A stretch of 6,767 bases of DNA from JAUVXJ01 sp034430275 (GCA_034430275.1 DAOUEW010000238.1:1-6767); one strand, 5' to 3'. Numbered from the stretch's first letter, positions 1 through 6,489 are shown. Notes: generated by a model not told the origin, from the letters alone. Numbers and translations: made by a program.

Positions 1-1
1 G

Positions 2-754
2 GTGCTACACGCGGCCGCCCAAGTGATGGCAGCGCCCCCTGAAGAGCTGGAACTCTTCGCCGAGGGTGTGGTGCACGTGCAAACCGAGAATCACCTTCCC
101 CTGGAGGAACTGGAACGCGAACTCCGGGAGCAAGGCCAGCAAGTGGTAGCCGAATTCGTCTACGTTGCTCCCAGGACGCTGGCCCTGGCCGACGTCGAAG
201 GTCGGCGGGCCATCCCCCCTGAAGAGTACCGCAATTATCCCGCCTACGCTTACACTACTCAGGTGGCAGCAGTGGAGGTGGACCCAGGCAGCGGCGAGGT
301 CAAGGTGCTCGAAGTGCTGGCTGCCCATGACGTAGGCCGCGCTATCAACCCACAGAAGATTGAGGGCCAGATCGAGGGGAGTTGTCACATGGCCCAGGGC
401 TACGCCCTGTCGGAAGAGTACCCTGTGGAAGAGGGGATTCCCAGGGTGCGCACCTACCGTGATCTGCACCTTCCCTCTATCATGGATGCCCCTCCGGTCA
501 GGACCCTGATCGTGGAGAAGCCAGATTCCACCGGTCCTCTGGGCGCTAAAGGGATCTCGGAAGTGGCTACTGTGCCACTAACACCCGCCATCCTCAACGC
601 CATCTACGATGCTGTCGGGGTACGCATCTACGATCTTCCGGCCACGCCCCAAAAGATCCTCTCGGGTCTGGAGAGCAGAAAGGATGCCGTGGTGAGCGGG
701 ATGCCCAGTCCCTTCCGGGCGGCTCCCGACAGTAGCCTATCGCAAGCGGAATGA
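2..754 (+). CDS. Xanthine dehydrogenase/aldehyde oxidase-family molybdopterin-binding subunit, C-terminal part (5' cut by window edge)
   Basis: This is the last 250 codons of the large, molybdenum-cofactor subunit of a molybdenum hydroxylase, an enzyme class that hydroxylates purines, N-heterocycles or aldehydes with water-derived oxygen. Three family landmarks are visible (residues counted from position 2). One is the HDVGRAINPQKIEGQIEG stretch at about 109-126, which is typical of the cofactor-binding domain. Another is GAKGISE at 181-187, whose final Glu corresponds to the catalytic base of the family. The third is the closing PAILNAIYDAVGVRIYDLPATPQKIL block at about 195-220. About 30 residues follow that block as a tail without a recognised motif. 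Family members are usually 700-800 residues long as a separate subunit, so about two thirds lies upstream. The FAD and 2Fe-2S partner subunits are not in the window and may be upstream. The substrate cannot be assigned. The next gene starts 55 bases after the stop, consistent with co-transcription. Confidence 0.93.
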   Translation: MLHAAAQVMAAPPEELELFAEGVVHVQTENHLPLEELERELREQGQQVVAEFVYVAPRTLALADVEGRRAIPPEEYRNYPAYAYTTQVAAVEVDPGSGEVKVLEVLAAHDVGRAINPQKIEGQIEGSCHMAQGYALSEEYPVEEGIPRVRTYRDLHLPSIMDAPPVRTLIVEKPDSTGPLGAKGISEVATVPLTPAILNAIYDAVGVRIYDLPATPQKILSGLESRKDAVVSGMPSPFRAAPDSSLSQAE

Positions 755-796
755 GCACTTGTCTCTCGCCCAGATTGGTGAGAGATTCACACCAGA

Positions 797-802
797 AAGG
801 AG
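797..802 (+). promoter_or_regulatory. Ribosome binding site fixing the flavoprotein start
   Basis: AAGGAG lies 7 bases before the ATG at 810. The in-frame TTG at 759 would add 17 residues without family character ahead of the nucleotide-binding strand, and it has no such site. This decides for ATG 810. Confidence 0.8.
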
Positions 803-809
803 AATAGGT

Positions 810-2096
810 ATGCCAAGGGTTGTAGTCATTGGAGGAGGTTGGGCAGGGTGCGCGGGCGCGCTGGCGGCCAAGAAGGCTGGCGCCGACGTCATCCTGTTGG
901 AGAGGGCCGATTCACTGCTCGGGGCGGGACAGGTGGGCGGCATCATGCGCAACAACGGCCGGTTCACCGCAACTGAGGAAATGATCGCCATGGGCGGTGG
1001 AGATCTCTTCAAACTGTGTGACGCCACATCCCGGCACACGAACATCGAGTTTCCGGGGCACAAACACGCCAACCTCTATGACGTCGCGCTGATGGAACCC
1101 GTCGTTCGGCGCTACCTCCAGGAGAAGCAGATTGAGATCTGGACGGTGAGCAGAGTAACCAAGGTCGTGTCCAGCGAGAACACGATCGAGGCAGTCCAAC
1201 TCGAGACCGGCCAGACCTTTGAAGGAGACGCCTTTGTAGAGGCCACAGGGACCATGGGGCCGCAGGGCAACTGCCGCAAGTATGGAAATGGATGCGCCAT
1301 GTGCATCACACGCTGTCCCACTTTCGGCGGGAGGGTCAGCATCGCGGAGCGCCTCGGTGTCAAAGAGATGAAGGCCAAGAAAGCGGACGGTTCCTTCGGC
1401 TCCATGAGCGGGTCGTGCAAGCTGAACAAGGATTCCCTGGACAAGGGGTTGGTGCGTGAGCTTGATCAGAAGGGTGTGGCGGTGATCCCGCTGCCCAAAG
1501 ACGTAGCGGAGCACAAGAAGGAGCTGCTCGCCATCAAGAGCTGCCAGCAGTACGCTCTTCCAGCGTTTGCCGAAAACGTAATCCTTCTCGACACCGGTCA
1601 CGCTAAACTCATGGCCCCCTTCTACCCGCTCATCGATCTGCGCAAGCTGCCGGGCTTGGAGAACGCCCGTTTCGAAGACCCGTATTCCGGCGGGATGGGC
1701 AATTCCATGCGCTTCCTGGCCCTGTCTCCTCGAGATCAGCACTTGAGAGTGGAGGGAATCGAGAACCTATTCTGCGGAGGCGAGAAAGCTGGCATCCTGG
1801 TAGGCATCACGGAGGCCATCTGCATTGGTATCCTGGCTGGGCACAACGCAGCCCGCCACGCCATGGGGAAGGAGCTCCTCGAACTGCCTCGCAGCCTCGC
1901 TGTGGGCGACATGATCGCCAACGTCAAGGAAGAGATGGATGCAGGCGAGGGTATGTTCAAGAAATACACCTTCTCTGGCTCTGTATACTTCGACCGCATG
2001 AAGGAGCTGGGTCTCTACAGCACCGATTTAGGGGCGATCGAACGCAGGGTGGCCGACTCAGGCATGAGCGGCATCTTCGAGAATAGGGGGGGCTGA
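810..2096 (+). CDS. FAD-dependent oxidoreductase, MnmG/TrmFO-like fold, with CxxCxxxCP cysteine cluster
   Basis: A 428-residue flavoprotein starting at ATG 810. The N-terminus is a Rossmann dinucleotide-binding element (VVVIGGGWAGC at 4-14, with the acidic strand end at ILLER 28-32). The C-terminal NLFCGGEKAGILVG...GILAGHNAAR region (319-349) resembles the closing FAD-contact segment of MnmG/GidA and TrmFO. GGIMRNNGRF (43-52) fits the segment after the first flavin loop. In the middle is a cysteine cluster, Cys155 followed by C162-x2-C165-x3-C169-P. This recalls a ferredoxin-type 4Fe-4S motif, and it could equally bind a metal or form redox disulfides. Ten cysteines occur in total (14, 70, 155, 162, 165, 169, 203, 245, 322, 338). 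The protein is shorter than MnmG (about 620), and its position beside a molybdenum hydroxylase and a transporter argues against a tRNA-modification role. No signal peptide is seen, so it is probably cytoplasmic. The substrate is unknown. The flavoprotein call is firm; the specific function is not. Confidence 0.85.
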   Translation: MPRVVVIGGGWAGCAGALAAKKAGADVILLERADSLLGAGQVGGIMRNNGRFTATEEMIAMGGGDLFKLCDATSRHTNIEFPGHKHANLYDVALMEPVVRRYLQEKQIEIWTVSRVTKVVSSENTIEAVQLETGQTFEGDAFVEATGTMGPQGNCRKYGNGCAMCITRCPTFGGRVSIAERLGVKEMKAKKADGSFGSMSGSCKLNKDSLDKGLVRELDQKGVAVIPLPKDVAEHKKELLAIKSCQQYALPAFAENVILLDTGHAKLMAPFYPLIDLRKLPGLENARFEDPYSGGMGNSMRFLALSPRDQHLRVEGIENLFCGGEKAGILVGITEAICIGILAGHNAARHAMGKELLELPRSLAVGDMIANVKEEMDAGEGMFKKYTFSGSVYFDRMKELGLYSTDLGAIERRVADSGMSGIFENRGG

Positions 2097-2128
2097 CTTT
2101 CGCACCCTGATGGACCAGAGCGTTATCT

Positions 2129-2141
2129 CCGCAAGTTGCGG
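2129..2141. promoter_or_regulatory. 13-base dyad CCGCAAGTTGCGG in the gap before the binding-protein gene
   Basis: CCGCAA and TTGCGG are perfect inverted 6-mers around a single central G, 33 bases after the flavoprotein stop codon. The symmetry and size suit a transcription-factor operator. As RNA it could also form a 5-bp stem with a 3-base loop. No run of T follows, so it is not a convincing terminator. One occurrence in 6.8 kb could be chance. Confidence 0.3.
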
Positions 2142-2147
2142 CCTTGA

Positions 2148-2213
2148 AAGGGGGTGATCGACACCAAATCACGCACTAGAACACCGCTCCATGGAATGTC
2201 CACAGAGTACTGA
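2148..2213 (+). other. Orphan Shine-Dalgarno sequence and possible 19-codon leader frame
   Basis: AAGGGGGTGATC at 2148-2159 matches 11 of 12 bases of the ideal anti-16S complement AAGGAGGTGATC. No ATG, GTG or TTG lies at normal spacing after it. A frame opening at the overlapping GTG 2154 would encode 19 residues (V-I-D-T-K-S ... S-T-E-Y) and stop at 2211-2213, on the first base of the binding-protein Shine-Dalgarno. It could be a leader peptide, a ribosome standby site or a relic of a lost start. Translation of the frame is not supported by any family similarity. Confidence 0.25.
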
Positions 2214-2220
2214 AGGAGGA
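2213..2220 (+). promoter_or_regulatory. Strong ribosome binding site of the substrate-binding protein gene
   Basis: AAGGAGGA ends one base before ATG 2222, so its GGAGG core (2215-2219) sits only 2 bases from that ATG. The in-frame GTG at 2228 is 8 bases from the core, which is normal spacing. Initiation may therefore use GTG 2228, shortening the signal peptide by two residues. Confidence 0.7.
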
Positions 2221-2221
2221 A

Positions 2222-3820
2222 ATGAAAGTGAGAGTGAACATCGGCAGACTCATCATCGCGGCTCTGTTGGTATCCCTGTTGGCGGCTGCCTGCGGCACGC
2301 CAGCACCGAGCGCCGAGCCGACGACACCCCCAGCGGCGCCCGAGGCGACCACGGCGCCAGAGCCGACCACGCCGCCCGAGGAGGCTCCGCCCATGGGGCC
2401 CAGCGGCTCCATCGTCATCGTGATCGGCAATGACCCGTCGACGCTCGACCCTCAATTCTCAGATGATGGCAACGAGCACAAGATCAACGACAATGTGTAC
2501 GAACATCTGCTTACGCGGGACCCAGATAGCGGGGAGATTCTGCCCGAGCTGGCCGAGTCCTGGGAGCAGATCGACGACACCACGTGGCGCTTCAACTTGC
2601 GCGAAGGCATAGAATTCCACAACGGTGAGCCTTTCAATGCCGAAGCTGTGGTCTTCAGCGCGGAGCGCATCATAGACCCCGACTTCAATTCCGAGCAAAT
2701 CTCCTTTGTGGCCAGCATCATCGGGGGCGAGGTCATCGACGACTATACCGTCGATATCCTCACCGACGGGCCTGACCCCACTCTGCCAGCGCGCATGACC
2801 TGGCTGAAGATCGTGCCGCCCATGTACGCGAGCGAGGACGCCGATCAGTTCGCGCAAGCGCCAGTGGGCACCGGTCCCTACAAGTTCGTGGAGTGGGTGC
2901 GAGGGAGCCACGTTACCCTGGAGGCCAACGAAGACTACTGGGGCGGTGCACCCTCTATCGGCGAAGTCACCTTCAGGCCCATCGAGGAGGCTGCCACGCG
3001 ACTGGCGGCGCTCCAGGCGGGTGAGGTGGACGTGGTGACCGACCTGATACCCGAATACCTGGCACAGGTCGAGAACTCTGTTGCCATCCATGGCCTCGAG
3101 TTCCCCTGGATCAGGATCAACACCAACGTCGAGCCTCTCAACGACGTGCGCGTCCGTCAGGCCCTCAACTATGCGATCGACAAGGAGGCGCTGGCCGAGG
3201 CTCTGTACGGCGGTTACGCCGCGGTAGCCGAGGGACAGATACTCACCCCCGGTCACTTCGGGTATAATCCCGACGTGGTAGCCTACCCCTACGATCCGGA
3301 CATGGCCATGGACCTCCTCGAGGACGCTGGCGCCTCCGGCGCGACCCTCGAGTTCGTCGGCGAGTCGGGCCGCTGGCTCAAGGACAAGGAGCTGGTCGAG
3401 GCTATTGCCGCACAGCTCGAAGCGGTTGGTCTCAATATCGAGGTCAACATCGTCGAATGGTCCGACTGGCTCGACTTGCTCTTCGCGGGCGCGGAGGCGG
3501 CCCCACAGCTCCAGTACTCTGCACACGACAACGTGCTGCTGGACGCCGATCGTACTCTGTCCGCACTGTTCACGACTGAGGGTAGCCAGGCTGCGTACGG
3601 CAATCCCACCGTCGACCAGTTGGTGCTAGACGCGAGGACCGAGACGGATGTCGAGCTGCGCGAGCAGATGTACCATGAGGCCGTGGAGACCATCAGGGAA
3701 GAGGCGGCCTGTATCTTCCTGCTCAATCTGGACAACATCTACGGGCTGAGCCCTAATCTCCAGTGGACTCCACGTTTGGATGGGCGTATCTTCGTCAAGG
3801 ATATGACCCTCACCGGATAG
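2222..3820 (+). CDS. ABC transporter substrate-binding lipoprotein, family 5 (peptide/opine/nickel type)
   Basis: A solute-capturing lipoprotein for the ABC importer encoded just downstream. Counting from ATG 2222 (532 residues), a signal peptide is visible: positively charged start, hydrophobic core (about 10-23) and a lipobox-like LLAAAC with the lipidated Cys at 24. Residues 25-60 form a Pro/Thr/Ala/Glu-rich tether with EPTTPP twice (32-37 and 47-52). The mature domain starts with the IVIVIGNDPSTLDPQ stretch (64-78). It continues with the family signature region LAESWEQIDDTTWRFNLREG (110-129) and FHNGEPFNAEAVVFS (132-146). Later come TGPYKF (217-222), the NEDYWGGAP turn (236-244) and DVRVRQALNYAIDKEAL (308-324). 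Length is normal for the family, and both ends are intact. Family members bind peptides, nickel, opines, glutathione or sugars, so the ligand is open. The long tether is typical of Chloroflexota lipoproteins. The true start may be GTG 2228. Confidence 0.93.
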   Translation: MKVRVNIGRLIIAALLVSLLAAACGTPAPSAEPTTPPAAPEATTAPEPTTPPEEAPPMGPSGSIVIVIGNDPSTLDPQFSDDGNEHKINDNVYEHLLTRDPDSGEILPELAESWEQIDDTTWRFNLREGIEFHNGEPFNAEAVVFSAERIIDPDFNSEQISFVASIIGGEVIDDYTVDILTDGPDPTLPARMTWLKIVPPMYASEDADQFAQAPVGTGPYKFVEWVRGSHVTLEANEDYWGGAPSIGEVTFRPIEEAATRLAALQAGEVDVVTDLIPEYLAQVENSVAIHGLEFPWIRINTNVEPLNDVRVRQALNYAIDKEALAEALYGGYAAVAEGQILTPGHFGYNPDVVAYPYDPDMAMDLLEDAGASGATLEFVGESGRWLKDKELVEAIAAQLEAVGLNIEVNIVEWSDWLDLLFAGAEAAPQLQYSAHDNVLLDADRTLSALFTTEGSQAAYGNPTVDQLVLDARTETDVELREQMYHEAVETIREEAACIFLLNLDNIYGLSPNLQWTPRLDGRIFVKDMTLTG

Positions 3821-3836
3821 GACAAGCGGAAGGACT

Positions 3837-3864
3837 TGGGTGGGGCCCGCATCGGCCCCACCCA
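3837..3864 (+). promoter_or_regulatory. Perfect 11-bp GC hairpin between binding protein and permease genes
   Basis: TGGGTGGGGCC (3837-3847) and its exact reverse complement GGCCCCACCCA (3854-3864) flank the loop CGCATC. The hairpin begins 16 bases after the binding-protein stop codon. No T-run follows (GTACCC comes next), so an intrinsic terminator is unlikely. Stable hairpins at this place in importer operons, as in malE-malF, protect the upstream messenger's 3' end and raise the binding protein over the permeases. That role is inferred here. Confidence 0.75.
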
Positions 3865-3874
3865 GTACCCACAG

Positions 3875-3886
3875 AAGGGGGTGATC
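3875..3886 (+). promoter_or_regulatory. Near-perfect Shine-Dalgarno before the first permease gene
   Basis: AAGGGGGTGATC matches 11 of 12 bases of the ideal anti-16S complement. It overlaps the GTG at 3881, which it therefore cannot serve at normal spacing. Eight bases after its core is ATC 3890, exactly where a DppB-type protein would be expected to begin. Confidence 0.7.
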
Positions 3887-4810
3887 ACCATCAGCGCCTA
3901 CTTCGTCCGCAGGTTGTTCCAGTCCATCCTCGTGATCGTCGGGGTCTCGGTGGTCGTGTTCGTCATCACTCGCGCCATAGGAGACCCTGCGCGTATGAGC
4001 CTGCCACTCGAGGCCACGGATGAGGAAGTCGAGGCCTATGCCCAGCGAATGGGCTTCCGCGACCCCCTAATCGTTCAGTTCTGGGATTGGGCCAGCAAAG
4101 CCCTGAGGGGCGACTTTGGCGACTCGTTGTGGCAGCGACAGCCAGCGATGGGCTTGGTGCTCGAGAGGCTGCCGGCGACGCTGCAACTCTGCTCCACCGC
4201 CATCGTCCTGGCCGTCGCTGCATCGATACCTCTGGGTATCCTGGCCGCACTGCGACCAGGTTCCTGGCTAGACAAACTGACCACCAGTATCTCCCTGGTC
4301 GGGGTGTGCATCCCGGATTTCTGGCTCGGACTGATGCTCATTCTGCTCTTCGCGGTATCCATCCATCTCTTCTTCACTTCGGGTTACGGCACCCCCCGTC
4401 ATCTCGTCCTGCCTGCGATCACCTTGGCTGCTCGGCCGTGGGGCCGCATCACTCAGATCGTGCGAAGCAGCATGATGGACGAGATGCACCGGACGTACAT
4501 GATGACCGCCCGCGCCAAGGGGCTGAGCGAACAGAAGGTGATTATCTCTCACGCTCTCAAGAACGCCAGCATTCCCATCGTGACCCTGGCTGCCTGGGAG
4601 TTGACACGCATGTTGGCCGGCTATACCATCGTAGTCGAGACAGTTTTCGCCTGGCCCGGCTTTGGGCTCCTGGCCATGCAAGCTATCGAGGAGCGTGACT
4701 TGACCCTCATCCAGGCAGACGTGTTCCTGGTCGCACTGATCGTCGTGGCCATGAACATCGCCATAGACTTCGTCTATGCGTCGCTTGACCCTCGGGTCAG
4801 GCTAAACTAG
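3881..4810 (+). CDS. ABC transporter permease, DppB/OppB-like
   Basis: The first of two inner-membrane subunits of the importer. Counted from GTG 3881 (309 residues), it has the hallmark DppB N-terminus SAYFVRRLFQSILVIVGVSVVVFVITRAIGDP (5-36), whose hydrophobic part is the first membrane helix. Then comes an extracytoplasmic segment ending in GDFGDSLWQRQPAMGLVLERLPATL (about 77-101). Further helices lie near 103-124, 137-158, 230-255 and 278-300. The cytoplasmic EAA loop that docks the ATPase is TARAKGLSEQKVIISHALKNA (209-229). The C-terminus YASLDPRVRLN is the family's normal ending. The gene lies 60 bases after the binding-protein stop, with a hairpin between. The start is uncertain. GTG 3881 overlaps the Shine-Dalgarno, ATC 3890 is ideally placed but is a very rare start codon, and TTG 3836 lies at the base of the hairpin. 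Substrate class cannot be told from the permease. Confidence 0.92.
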   Translation: MITISAYFVRRLFQSILVIVGVSVVVFVITRAIGDPARMSLPLEATDEEVEAYAQRMGFRDPLIVQFWDWASKALRGDFGDSLWQRQPAMGLVLERLPATLQLCSTAIVLAVAASIPLGILAALRPGSWLDKLTTSISLVGVCIPDFWLGLMLILLFAVSIHLFFTSGYGTPRHLVLPAITLAARPWGRITQIVRSSMMDEMHRTYMMTARAKGLSEQKVIISHALKNASIPIVTLAAWELTRMLAGYTIVVETVFAWPGFGLLAMQAIEERDLTLIQADVFLVALIVVAMNIAIDFVYASLDPRVRLN

Positions 4811-4836
4811 ACACGGACCAGCACTGATCGAGTTCC

Positions 4837-4846
4837 AAGGAGAGGG
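4837..4846 (+). promoter_or_regulatory. Ribosome binding site of the second permease gene
   Basis: AAGGAGAGGG lies 6 bases before ATG 4853, inside the 42-base gap between the permease genes. It supports that start and separate initiation rather than strict stop-start coupling. Confidence 0.75.
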
Positions 4847-4852
4847 TCGACG

Positions 4853-5806
4853 ATGGCCGAAGGACAACTCGCTCTGGACGACCAGGCTATTGCCTACGTG
4901 GAAGATCCCCTGTGGCGGTGGCGCGGCCTGATTCGGCTGGGACGCGACCTGCTAAGAGACAAGGTGGCGCTCGCTGGCGCAGCGATAGTCTTCACCGTTG
5001 TGGTCTCCGCCCTCCTCGCCCCTGTCATATCCCCACACGATCCCAGGAGCGGCTACATCGGCCAAAGACTGAAGGGGCCCGGCTTCGTCGACGAGGAAGG
5101 TAGGACGTACATCCTGGGAACGGACCAGCAGGGCCGAGATGTCCTTAGTCGCCTGATCTTCGGAGCGCGCATCTCGCTAATGGTCGGCGTGGGTGTGATA
5201 GTGGTGGCCGGCACGGTGGGCACCATGGCGGGCCTGGTATCCGGGTACTATGGTGGACGTGTCGACGACATCATCATGCGCATCGTGGATACCCAGACCG
5301 CCTTTCCGGGACTGCTGCTGGCCTTGGTCATCATCACCATGATCGGTCCCAGCGCCAGGAATATCATCATCGTCCTCTCCATAAACGGGTGGATGGTCTT
5401 CGCCCGCATCACTCGGGGGATCATGCTCACCATCAGGGAGAAGGACTACATCGACGCCGCCCGTCTGGTAGGAGCCACGGATCTCCGGATCATCCTTCTG
5501 CACGCGTTTCCCAATCTCATCTCGCCCACCCTCACCCTGGTCACGCTGGAGCTCGCACGCATCATCCTGGCCGAAGCCAGTCTCAGCTTTCTGGGACTGG
5601 GCATACAGCCCCCGCAGTCAAGCTGGGGTCTGATGATCGCCGACGGGCGTAACTACATCACCATCGCCTGGTGGCTGGTGACCTTCCCTGGTCTGGCCAT
5701 TGCCCTCACCGTGTTCGGCGTGATGACGGTGGCCAACTGGCTGCGCACCGTACTGGATCCCGAGCAGCGAGTCAGGGCTGCTCCAGCAGGGACCGGCAGT
5801 GGTTAG
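4853..5806 (+). CDS. ABC transporter permease, DppC/OppC-like
   Basis: The second membrane subunit, pairing with the DppB-like protein to form the translocation channel. The 317-residue product has a cytoplasmic N-terminal extension ending in the family's LRDKVALAGAAIVFTVVVSALLAPVISPHDP (34-64), which holds the first helix. Next is LGTDQQGRDVLSRLIFGARISLMVG (88-112), a diagnostic DppC block. The EAA loop for ATPase docking is YIDAARLVGATDLRIILLHAFPN (199-221). EASLSFLGLGIQPPQSSWGLMI (241-262) and the closing NWLRTVLDPEQR (295-306) are also family landmarks. Further helices lie around 105-131, 150-164, 169-185, 225-245 and 272-296. A short Gly/Ala/Pro tail (307-317) follows. No ATPase gene comes after it, although DppD/DppF-type genes usually do. 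Confidence 0.95.
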   Translation: MAEGQLALDDQAIAYVEDPLWRWRGLIRLGRDLLRDKVALAGAAIVFTVVVSALLAPVISPHDPRSGYIGQRLKGPGFVDEEGRTYILGTDQQGRDVLSRLIFGARISLMVGVGVIVVAGTVGTMAGLVSGYYGGRVDDIIMRIVDTQTAFPGLLLALVIITMIGPSARNIIIVLSINGWMVFARITRGIMLTIREKDYIDAARLVGATDLRIILLHAFPNLISPTLTLVTLELARIILAEASLSFLGLGIQPPQSSWGLMIADGRNYITIAWWLVTFPGLAIALTVFGVMTVANWLRTVLDPEQRVRAAPAGTGSG

Positions 5807-5930
5807 CAATCGGCCCGTCGAGGCCTCGCGTGACGAGCGGAGCAAGAGGCTAGCGCGCGTGAGCGTCCTCTCGTCTTCCGCATCGCTGCATGGAGCTTCA
5901 GATTGACTCCGGGCAGTTGCAGAGCGTTTT
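5807..5930. other. Gap between permease and stress-protein genes; no gene seen
   Basis: The largest spacer in the window, at 135 bases including the next ribosome binding site. It holds a perfect 10-base palindrome CGAGGCCTCG (5819-5828) and separated inverted arms GACGAG (5832-5837) and CTCGTC (5870-5875). A TTGACT (5903-5908) resembles a -35 box, but the base group 17 further on (GTTTTG) is a poor -10. A promoter for the stress-protein gene could lie here, but I cannot point to a convincing one. No T-rich terminator is visible. Confidence 0.4.
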
Positions 5931-5939
5931 GAGGAGGGG
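5931..5939 (+). promoter_or_regulatory. Ribosome binding site of the universal stress protein gene
   Basis: GAGGAGGGG, with its GGAGG core at 5933-5937, ends 2 bases before ATG 5942. The core-to-start distance is 4 bases. It supports the ATG. Confidence 0.7.
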
Positions 5940-5941
5940 CC

Positions 5942-6487
5942 ATGTACAAGAGGATTCTGGTACCATGTGACGGATCGGAACTGGCTCAAGGAGCCGTGTT
6001 CCCGCACGTCGTGGAGTTGGGCAAGGATCGGGACACCGAGGTTGTTATCCTCCGCGTCATACCCGCTCCCGCAGGGAGGTCTGCCACCGCCTACAGAGCC
6101 CGTACACCTGGGGTGTCCGGGGCCCTTCCCGAGAATGAAGAAGACGCACACGTCGCGCACCACCCCATCTACAAGGATCAGGAGATAGCGAGCGCGGAGG
6201 ACGAGGCCAGGCGCTCCGTGGCGGGGGCTGCCAGCGTGTTGAGAGAACAGGGGATCAACGTAGCCACCGAGGTCGTGATAGGTGATCCTGCCGAGGCCAT
6301 CGTGGACTATGCCGCGGAAAGAGACGTCGATCTCATAGTCATGTGCAGCCACGGTCGCGGGGGCATCAGCCGCTGGGTATTCGGCAGTGTAACCGAGAAG
6401 GTGCTGCGCGGCACCACGATTCCGCTCCTCGTGATTCGACCCGAGGCGTTGCAGAACAAGGTACCCGGTGACCAGAACCTCGAATAG
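5942..6487 (+). CDS. Universal stress protein (UspA family), nucleotide-binding type
   Basis: A 181-residue cytoplasmic protein of the Usp fold. The first strand and loop are MYKRILVPCDGSELAQGA (1-18), with the conserved Asp10-Gly-Ser. GDPAEAIVDYAAERDVDLIVMCSHGRGG (114-141) covers the second-half helix and the strand leading to the nucleotide loop. The SHG-x9-GS signature is present (His137, Gly138, Gly148, Ser149), followed by the VTEKVLR helix and the final strand IPLLVIRPE (160-168). The residue before SHG is Cys135, where ATP-binding members often have Gly; other residues are common there in the family. Usual length is 140-150. The extra residues sit between the second strand and second helix (about 42-82), a polar stretch with HVAHHPIYKD. 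Its role beside transporter and catabolic genes is unknown. It may sense energy state and may be regulated apart from the transporter. Confidence 0.92.
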   Translation: MYKRILVPCDGSELAQGAVFPHVVELGKDRDTEVVILRVIPAPAGRSATAYRARTPGVSGALPENEEDAHVAHHPIYKDQEIASAEDEARRSVAGAASVLREQGINVATEVVIGDPAEAIVDYAAERDVDLIVMCSHGRGGISRWVFGSVTEKVLRGTTIPLLVIRPEALQNKVPGDQNLE

Positions 6488-6489
6488 GC

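Noticed and set aside
751..807. 18-codon frame starting at ATGA overlapping the molybdopterin-subunit stop and ending just before ATG 810
   Set aside because: There is no good ribosome binding site and no similarity. The frame is short enough to be chance, although it could aid translational coupling.
759..809. TTG 759 as the start of the flavoprotein
   Set aside because: The extra 17 residues are not Rossmann-like, and ATG 810 has an excellent ribosome binding site at normal spacing.
912..1742. Open frame of 276 codons on the - strand inside the flavoprotein gene
   Set aside because: The + strand frame has clear FAD motifs; the antisense translation shows no recognisable family.
2310..2395. 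Repeated GC-rich motif in the binding-protein gene
   Set aside because: It is the low-complexity Pro/Thr/Ala/Glu lipoprotein tether, not a DNA repeat element.
2459..3526. Long open frame (355 codons) on the - strand across the binding-protein gene
   Set aside because: It is antisense to a clear family 5 binding protein, has no domain character, and is expected from GC-rich codon usage.
3837..3864. Intrinsic terminator after the binding-protein gene
   Set aside because: The stem is strong, but no run of T follows and the permease gene starts within about 20-30 bases.
3836..3880. TTG 3836 as the start of the DppB-like permease
   Set aside because: It lies at the base of the 11-bp hairpin, its purine-rich upstream bases are too close, and the added residues do not fit the family's N-terminus.
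4784..4801. Small inverted repeat TGACC/GGTCA near the end of the first permease gene
   Set aside because: It encodes the conserved LDPRVR ending of the family, so protein constraint explains it.
5903..5931. Sigma-70 promoter before the stress-protein gene (TTGACT at 5903)
   Set aside because: The -10 position reads GTTTTG, a poor match, so I do not call it.
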